A stretch of DNA of 64,000 bases. Origin: Hyphomicrobiales bacterium (GTDB lineage Bacteria > Pseudomonadota > Alphaproteobacteria > Rhizobiales > Aestuariivirgaceae). Of the stretch, positions 60,590 to 64,000 are shown piece by piece; position 1 is the first letter of the stretch, and each line of letters starts with the position of its first letter. Made by a program: the position numbers and the translations under genes. The stretch is from NCBI GenBank assembly GCA_025359045.1, contig JANYHN010000066.1, positions 1 through 64,000 of the forward strand, given 5' to 3'. The notes under the pieces are model-generated. The model saw nothing but the letters and a program-made list of their open reading frames with translations. It did no database searches and was not told the DNA's origin.

Positions 60590-61954
60590 CTAACATTCAA
60601 CCACATTTACGGCAAGACCACCTGTCGACGTTTCTTTATAGCGCTCGCTCATGTCCATTCCGGTTTGGCGCATGGTCTCAATGCAGTTATCCAGTGGAAC
60701 CAAATGTTGGCCATCGCCGCGCAAGGCAAGCGATGCAGCGGTGACGGCTTTGACTGCGCCAAAAGCATTGCGCTCAATACATGGCACTTGCACGAGCCCA
60801 CCGATGGGATCGCAGGTCATGCCGAGGTGATGTTCGAGGGCAATCTCGGCTGCGTTCTCGACCTGCTCATTTGTACCGCCCAATGCGGCGCACAATCCAG
60901 CAGCCGCCATGGCGGAAGCGGAGCCCACTTCACCCTGACAGCCCACTTCAGCGCCAGAAATTGATGCATTGTGTTTGATAATTCCACCGATGGCAGAGGC
61001 CGCCAGCAGAAAAGTACGGATGCCAATTTGATCTGCGCCCACGCAGTGATCAAGATAATAGCGGATCACGGCCGGAACCACGCCTGCCGCGCCATTGGTC
61101 GGGGCGGTTACAATTTTTCCGCCTGCAGCGTTTTCTTCATTCACGGCCATGCCATATACCGACAGAAAATCCATGATTTGATGTGGCTGAATTTGATTGT
61201 TGCGATATTCTGATTTGAGCTTTGCGAATATATCAGCCGCGCGACGTTTCACTTTTAGGCCGCCCGGCAAGATGCCATGCGTTTTCAATCCGCGATTGAT
61301 GCAGGCATTCATGGTGGACCAGATGTGGTCGAGGCCGTTGTTTAAATCGACTTCGCTCAGGCCCGTGATCTCATTAGCTCGCTTCATTTGCGCTATTGTG
61401 AGGGCTGAAGTTTTGCCCATTTCTAACATTTGCAACGCTGACTTAAACGGGTGGGGCACAACGCGTGTGGATGGAGCAAGCTTGATGCCCGTGCGTTCGG
61501 CTGCTGTCATCACGAAGCCGCCTCCGATGGAATAATAAGTTTCTTCGAGCAATACATTGCCCGTATCGCCGAGCAAACGAAAAACCAAGCCGTTGGCATG
61601 GCCTTTGAGAGCTGGGCCAAAATCGAAGATAATGTCTTTGGTTTGATCAAAGGCAAATCGACGTTCTCCGATCTTTACCTCGTTCATTTTTATCAAAATC
61701 GTTTCTACATCATCAGGGTCAATATCTTGCGGCGTTTCACCTGCAAGCCCCAGCACAATCGCACGGTCGCTGCCATGACCTTTACCCGTGAATGCAAGCG
61801 AGCCGTGCAAGGTTGCAGTCAACCTTGTTGCTGCACTCACATTGCTGGCGTGGGCCAATTCCAGAAAGCGCTTGGCCGCCACCATCGGCCCCATGGTGTG
61901 GGACGAAGAAGGGCCGATGCCGATTTTAAAGAGATCAAAGACTGAAAGGAACAT
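60590..61954 (-). CDS. sdaA: L-serine ammonia-lyase (single-chain, iron-sulfur type)
   Basis: [89 protein letters not shown]. Confidence 0.96.
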   Translation of the reverse strand: MFLSVFDLFKIGIGPSSSHTMGPMVAAKRFLELAHASNVSAATRLTATLHGSLAFTGKGHGSDRAIVLGLAGETPQDIDPDDVETILIKMNEVKIGERRFAFDQTKDIIFDFGPALKGHANGLVFRLLGDTGNVLLEETYYSIGGGFVMTAAERTGIKLAPSTRVVPHPFKSALQMLEMGKTSALTIAQMKRANEITGLSEVDLNNGLDHIWSTMNACINRGLKTHGILPGGLKVKRRAADIFAKLKSEYRNNQIQPHQIMDFLSVYGMAVNEENAAGGKIVTAPTNGAAGVVPAVIRYYLDHCVGADQIGIRTFLLAASAIGGIIKHNASISGAEVGCQGEVGSASAMAAAGLCAALGGTNEQVENAAEIALEHHLGMTCDPIGGLVQVPCIERNAFGAVKAVTAASLALRGDGQHLVPLDNCIETMRQTGMDMSERYKETSTGGLAVNVVEC

Positions 61955-62069
61955 GGATTGAGCATAGGTGCATGTGTCGGAGCTACTTGTCAATTCCAGT
62001 CATAGGAACATGCAAAACCGTCATGGCTAGAAAAGTGACTGGCTGCTAACACAGGATTAGAGGTGTTTC

Positions 62070-62933
62070 ATGCTTGCCGTCATGTTTGGTTTGTTTGCTG
62101 CATTATGCTGGTCTTTACATGATTTGCTGGCACGTAAATTTGCGAACGACGTGGGGCCGGTTCGCATGGCGATTGGCACACTTTTGGCGGGCGGGGTTCT
62201 GCTGGCTGGCATTGTGTTGTGGAATGGCACGATTCTGGAAGCTGACGCGCCAACGCTGCAACTCGCACTCATATTGGGGATTCTCTACGGCCTCGCGATT
62301 TGCAGCTTGTTTACTGCTTTCAGTTTGGCACCGGTTTCTATCGTTGGACCAGCAACGGCGGGTTATCCGGCTTTGGTTGTCATCTGGGGCATGATCAATG
62401 GATTGCATCCCAGCGCGTTACAATGGGGTGCCGTCATAGCGATAATTATTGGTGCCATCGTCGTGGCGCGGACTGGCCCTTCTGATGGGGGCTTGAGCGA
62501 AGTTAAGCCGGGTAAAATTCCACTGCTAATTTTCTCTTGCATCGTGGCTGAAGTGTTTTTTGCGAGCTCGGTTATTCTCGTTCAAAAGCTTGCCGCGCAT
62601 GTGGGCGAATTTGAAGCCACTTTCATGTCGCGCTTTCCGGCAGCATTGGTTCTTGTTCCTTTTGTGATGCGCGAGAAGCCTGATGTGACAAAAATCAGTT
62701 CCAAGGCTTGGGTAGGCATTTTTGCTATGGGAGCTTTCGATGTGGCTGCGGTTTCTGGCATCAATTATATGGGGCGTTTGCCGAATAAAGAATTCGGTTC
62801 CATGGGTATTAGTGCTTATGGCGCGATTGCCACTTTGCTGGCCATGATCCTGCTGAAAGAAAAGACCACAATCTGGCAATGGGTGGGTATTGCAATGATT
62901 TGCATTGGCGTGGGGATATTAGGAACGAGTTAG
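62070..62933 (+). CDS. DMT-family (EamA) transporter
   Basis: Repeated hydrophobic segments; AYGAIATLLAMILLKEKTTIWQWVGIAMICIGVGILG. Confidence 0.89.
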   Translation: MLAVMFGLFAALCWSLHDLLARKFANDVGPVRMAIGTLLAGGVLLAGIVLWNGTILEADAPTLQLALILGILYGLAICSLFTAFSLAPVSIVGPATAGYPALVVIWGMINGLHPSALQWGAVIAIIIGAIVVARTGPSDGGLSEVKPGKIPLLIFSCIVAEVFFASSVILVQKLAAHVGEFEATFMSRFPAALVLVPFVMREKPDVTKISSKAWVGIFAMGAFDVAAVSGINYMGRLPNKEFGSMGISAYGAIATLLAMILLKEKTTIWQWVGIAMICIGVGILGTS

Positions 62934-62959
62934 GGCGCATTTAGGCCAAAGCAAGATTT

Positions 62960-64000
62960 TTAATGCGCTTCATCCCAATTATTCGCGGCTCTTGCATCCA
63001 CGCTCAAGGGCACTGATAATTTCATCGCAGGCTCTGGCGCTTTTTCCATGATGGTTTTTACGAGTTTGGTTGTTGCGGCCACTTCAACCTCATCACATTC
63101 AAAAATCAATTCGTCATGCACCTGCAAAAGCATGCGGGATTTCAACCCTGCATCGCTCAATGCAGGCATCATGCGCACCATGGCGCGGCGGATGATGTCA
63201 GCAGCGGAACCTTGAATGGGCGCGTTAATTGAGGCGCGTTCAAGGAAGGCTTTTTCTGATGGGTTTGGAGAATTAATGCGCGGAAAATGCATACGTCTGC
63301 CAAAGATGGTTTCGACATAGGAATTTGCTCGAGCAAAGGCCTTAGTTGATTCCATGTAGTCTTTGATGCCGGGGAAGCGTTTGAAATAAGTGCGGATGTA
63401 TTCGCCTGCTTCTTCGCGACCAATTGAAAGTTGATTGGCCAAACCAAAAGCTGAGATTCCGTAGATGATTCCGAAATTGATTGCCTTGGCCCTGCGGCGC
63501 ACGGAAGACTCCATGCCTTCAATCGGCACGCCAAACATTTCACTTGCGGTCATCGCGTGAATATCCAAGCCATCGGCAAAAGCTTTTTTGAGTTGTGGAA
63601 TATCTGCAACATGGGCCAGCACACGCAATTCAATTTGACTGTAGTCGGCGCTAATCAGCTTTTTGCCCTTAGGAGCAACAAACGCTGTGCGGATGCGGCG
63701 GCCATCATCAGTGCGAACCGGGATATTTTGCAAATTTGGATCGGTTGATGAGAGGCGACCCGTTGAGGTGGAGGCCATCGCATATGACGTGTGGACACGG
63801 CCAGTTTTGGGATTGATGAATTCAGGCAATGCGTCGGTATAAGTCGAACGGAGTTTTGCCAATTGCCGCCAATCGAGAACACGCTGCGCCAGAACGATGC
63901 CTTGCGTTGCAAGGTCATCAAGCGCGTCGGAGTCTGTGCTCCACGCACCGGTCGCAGTTTTGCGGCCACCTGGAAGCGCCATCTTATCAAATAGAATTTC
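62960..64000 (-). CDS. polA: DNA polymerase I, C-terminal (polymerase) part; 5' end beyond window
   Basis: STGRLSSTDPNLQNIPVRTDDGRRIRTAFVAP, ADYSQIELRVLAH, RRRAKAINFGIIYGISAFGL, LLQVHDELIFE; the reading frame is open to the window edge. Confidence 0.97.
   Translation of the reverse strand, partial: EILFDKMALPGGRKTATGAWSTDSDALDDLATQGIVLAQRVLDWRQLAKLRSTYTDALPEFINPKTGRVHTSYAMASTSTGRLSSTDPNLQNIPVRTDDGRRIRTAFVAPKGKKLISADYSQIELRVLAHVADIPQLKKAFADGLDIHAMTASEMFGVPIEGMESSVRRRAKAINFGIIYGISAFGLANQLSIGREEAGEYIRTYFKRFPGIKDYMESTKAFARANSYVETIFGRRMHFPRINSPNPSEKAFLERASINAPIQGSAADIIRRAMVRMMPALSDAGLKSRMLLQVHDELIFECDEVEVAATTKLVKTIMEKAPEPAMKLSVPLSVDARAANNWDEAH

Noticed and set aside
1-64000. tRNA, rRNA and CRISPR arrays
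   Set aside because: None recognised by eye in the few intergenic gaps; a tRNAscan/Infernal/CRISPR search was not possible and would be decisive.

Overview
The window is a gene-dense chromosomal segment of an alphaproteobacterium (Rhizobiales/Hyphomicrobiales-like gene content; this is inference from gene families only). Most of it is ordinary:
- aminotransferase, mscL and proline iminopeptidase
- an ECF sigma/ChrR-type anti-sigma pair
- a xylB-xylA-oxidoreductase-rpe-hydrolase operon
- nudC and a PodJ-like Sel1/peptidoglycan-binding protein
- a ligase-associated helicase/PdeM pair, TerB and DinG
- class I lysS, an S24 regulator and pyrD
- a Tad/Cpa pilus locus
- glk, pncA and prfC
- an RTX glycoside-hydrolase-like protein
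- a zwf-pgl-edd-eda Entner-Doudoroff cluster
- a PfkB kinase, hrpB, sdaA, and the 3' part of polA

The standout accessory element is at about 25520-27411, between lysS and the S24 regulator. It is a retron-type reverse transcriptase (NAxxH, QGAPTSP, YADD and VTG motifs) fused to a C-terminal trypsin-like serine protease (His/Asp/Ser motifs visible). Its N-terminal RT segment lies in a separate upstream ORF in the SAME frame, split from the catalytic core by one in-frame TAA at 26962-26960. The sequence upstream carries several inverted repeats, including a perfect 10-bp pair about 125 nt apart, and is a candidate msr-msd ncRNA. A second oddity is a glycosyltransferase ORF whose tail runs 193 nt antisense into the 3' end of tadC. 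I saw no rRNA, tRNA, CRISPR array or IS element, but I could not run dedicated searches.
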